A stretch of 6,433 nucleotides of DNA from Propionivibrio sp. Lineage in GTDB: Bacteria; Pseudomonadota; Gammaproteobacteria; Burkholderiales; Rhodocyclaceae. The notes beneath the pieces were generated by a model, which was given only the letters and a program-made list of their open reading frames with translations, searched no databases and was not told the origin of the DNA. Position numbers and translations under genes: made by a program. The DNA is taken from NCBI GenBank assembly GCA_017990155.1, contig JAGNOM010000162.1, positions 1 to 6,433 of the forward strand, read 5' to 3'. Below are positions 5,076-6,433 of the stretch, piece after piece. How positions within the stretch are numbered: position 1 is the stretch's first letter; each line of letters starts with the position of its first letter.

Positions 5076-6392
5076 TCAGCTCCGGATCGCTCTGGCCACC
5101 GCGACGCCGCTGCGGATCGCGCCTTCAAGGGTCGCGGGGTAATCGGCGCACACGTAGTCACCCACCAGCCAGAGTCCGGGAATCGCCGTTTTGGCCGCTG
5201 GGCGCGGAAGGTTAGGAACGCATGAGAACGTCGCGCGACGCTCCCGAATCACACGGTGCCAGGCCGGTTGAGTCAACGATCGGCCTAGCGCCTGTTCGAG
5301 TTCTCCGTGCAGGATGCGCATCAGCGTCTCTGCGTCCTCTTCATCCCATGCGCCGCGTGCGCTGAGCACGAAGGCCAGGAGGGTGCGGTTGTCGTCACTG
5401 TTGTGCGCGAATACCCATTGGCCGAGCCGATCGCTCTTGCCGTCGTCCAGTCCCAGCATCGGGCAGGGTAGCCGCACATCGGATGGATAGGCCGCGTAAG
5501 CCGTGCCGATCGGTTCGTAGCTGTAGCCCTCGATCACTTCGGCAACGGCCATCGTTTCTTCCTGTTTTTCGAGGAAGCGCACCGCGTGCTGCGGGGCGAC
5601 GGCTAGGATGACGTGATCGAATCGTTCGCCGAGAATCTCGAGGTCTGGACGCAGTTCCTGGACGCGAGTCGCGAGACGGACGCAGCCGCCAGACTTCTCG
5701 ATGAACTCAGCGGCTGCATTCGGGAACACGCTGCTCAGGTCGCTTGACGGAAGTAGAAGATCGGTATCGGCCTGCTGGCCGCCAAGGCTGTCGCGCAACA
5801 CGTTGGCGAAGATCTGCGCCGAGGCATTTTCAGGCACCGTATTAAGCGCCGCGAGGCAGAGCGGTTCCCACATGAAGCGCCGAAGCTTCCCGGATTGCAG
5901 GTGACGATTGAGAAACTCAGCGACCGAGTAATCACCGTCGAGGCGATAGTCGGAACCTTGCAACGAGCGCATGAAGCGCACCGCCGAGAATTTCTCCCAC
6001 AGGGTGATGCCCCTCGCGCCGAGAAGCCCGAAAGCGAGATTGAACGGCGCGGGTATTCGCGGCAACTTCATCCGGAAGCCTCCGGCCGGATAGCTCAGTT
6101 CAAGCGGGAGACGCCGCAGCAGCTTTTCCGGATCAAGCCCGACACTCCGCATAAGACGCAGCGTTTCGCGATAGGCGCCGATCAGGATGTGCTGGCCGTT
6201 GTCCAGGCGCAGGCCATCGATATCAACGCCGCGCGCGCGTCCGCCAAGTTGTCGGGCGGCTTCGAATACGGTGACATCGGCACCTTCGGCGACCAGCTCG
6301 ACCGCCGCCGCCAGCCCGGACCAGCCGCCGCCGATAACGGCGACCTTGGTTTTGCCTTTCAACCCTTGATCCAGGTCCGCCAGGCGATCCAC
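5076..6392 (-). CDS. hpnE: Hydroxysqualene dehydroxylase HpnE (squalene-associated FAD-dependent desaturase)
   Basis: HpnE reduces hydroxysqualene to squalene, the last of three steps (HpnD, HpnC, HpnE) from farnesyl diphosphate, feeding hopanoid or other squalene-derived lipids (family knowledge). The 438 residues form an amine-oxidase-type flavoprotein. The FAD dinucleotide motif is VAVIGGGWSGLAAA (17-30), with Glu44 ending the second strand for the ribose. GGRAR is at 50-54 and DNGQH at 64-68. The C-terminal FAD motif is GLWLVGDYV near 406-414, followed by YPATLEGAIRSG. The start is uncertain: GTG at 6392 overlaps hpnD by 34 bases, and TTG at 6362 overlaps its stop by two bases. The frame stays open to the window edge and neither candidate has a clear SD, so coupling to hpnD translation is likely. 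The end faces the lipoprotein gene across 17 bases. Confidence 0.93.
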   Translation of the reverse strand: MDRLADLDQGLKGKTKVAVIGGGWSGLAAAVELVAEGADVTVFEAARQLGGRARGVDIDGLRLDNGQHILIGAYRETLRLMRSVGLDPEKLLRRLPLELSYPAGGFRMKLPRIPAPFNLAFGLLGARGITLWEKFSAVRFMRSLQGSDYRLDGDYSVAEFLNRHLQSGKLRRFMWEPLCLAALNTVPENASAQIFANVLRDSLGGQQADTDLLLPSSDLSSVFPNAAAEFIEKSGGCVRLATRVQELRPDLEILGERFDHVILAVAPQHAVRFLEKQEETMAVAEVIEGYSYEPIGTAYAAYPSDVRLPCPMLGLDDGKSDRLGQWVFAHNSDDNRTLLAFVLSARGAWDEEDAETLMRILHGELEQALGRSLTQPAWHRVIRERRATFSCVPNLPRPAAKTAIPGLWLVGDYVCADYPATLEGAIRSGVAVARAIRS

Positions 6393-6433
6393 AGCTTGCG
6401 GATCGGCGTTAGCGACGTGCGCTGGTTGAGGAC
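6359..6433 (-). CDS. hpnD: C-terminal end of presqualene diphosphate synthase HpnD (partial)
   Basis: Only the last 24 codons and a TGA at 6359-6361 are in the window; the rest lies beyond the right edge. The tail contains RKLWIAWRTW, a basic-aromatic ending of the sort I associate with HpnD/HpnC squalene-synthase homologues. The main argument is position: hpnD normally sits directly upstream of hpnE, and this frame ends exactly where hpnE begins. HpnD condenses two farnesyl diphosphates to presqualene diphosphate. HpnC is the alternative if gene order differs. Confidence 0.65.
   Translation of the reverse strand, partial: VLNQRTSLTPIRKLWIAWRTWIKG

Noticed and set aside
4430..5215. Plus-strand open frame of 261 codons across the lipoprotein gene and the end of hpnE
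   Set aside because: It overlaps two supported genes out of frame, and its product is Arg-rich low-complexity sequence typical of shadow frames.

Overview
The window is GC-rich, densely coded chromosomal DNA that reads as ordinary housekeeping and accessory sequence of a Gram-negative proteobacterium. A betaproteobacterium of the Rhodocyclales/Azoarcus type is my best guess. That guess rests on protein resemblance (HpnD/HpnE squalene synthesis, a YbbA-like ABC ATPase head-to-head with a TesA-like esterase, a free-standing FapA/DUF342 protein, a glycine-zipper lipoprotein) and not on any marker gene. I see no tRNA or rRNA, insertion sequence, CRISPR array, phage gene or attachment site.

Left block, minus strand (1-1629): a secreted SGNH/GDSL esterase of the TesA type is followed 19 bases later by mnmH/selU, the tRNA 2-selenouridine synthase. 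mnmH runs off the left edge; about 319 of its roughly 360 residues are visible. The two are probably one transcription unit.

Centre, plus strand (1628-4039): a YbbA/LolD-type ABC ATPase starts on the same CATG as the divergent esterase, so the two start codons overlap and no intergenic DNA separates them. No permease follows it. A stem-loop begins on the base after its stop codon. The next 108 bases hold a plausible sigma-70 promoter, overlapping inverted repeats and a strong ribosome binding site in front of a 536-residue FapA/DUF342 protein.

Plus strand (4120-5058): two small exported proteins lie 39 bases apart. The first is a TTG-initiated secreted Pro/Tyr-rich protein with a cysteine-bearing C-terminal motif; the second is a lipoprotein with a glycine-zipper segment. 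Both probably belong to the cell envelope; neither has a function I can name.

Right block, minus strand (5076-6433): hpnE (hydroxysqualene dehydroxylase) is preceded by the last 24 codons of what is almost certainly hpnD, whose reading frame it overlaps or abuts. This is the downstream end of an hpnCD(E) squalene/hopanoid operon, converging on the lipoprotein gene with a 17-base gap. I find no clearly new system. The points most worth checking are the mutually exclusive hairpins before the FapA gene, the overlapping divergent starts, the ABC ATPase without a permease, and the two-gene envelope unit.
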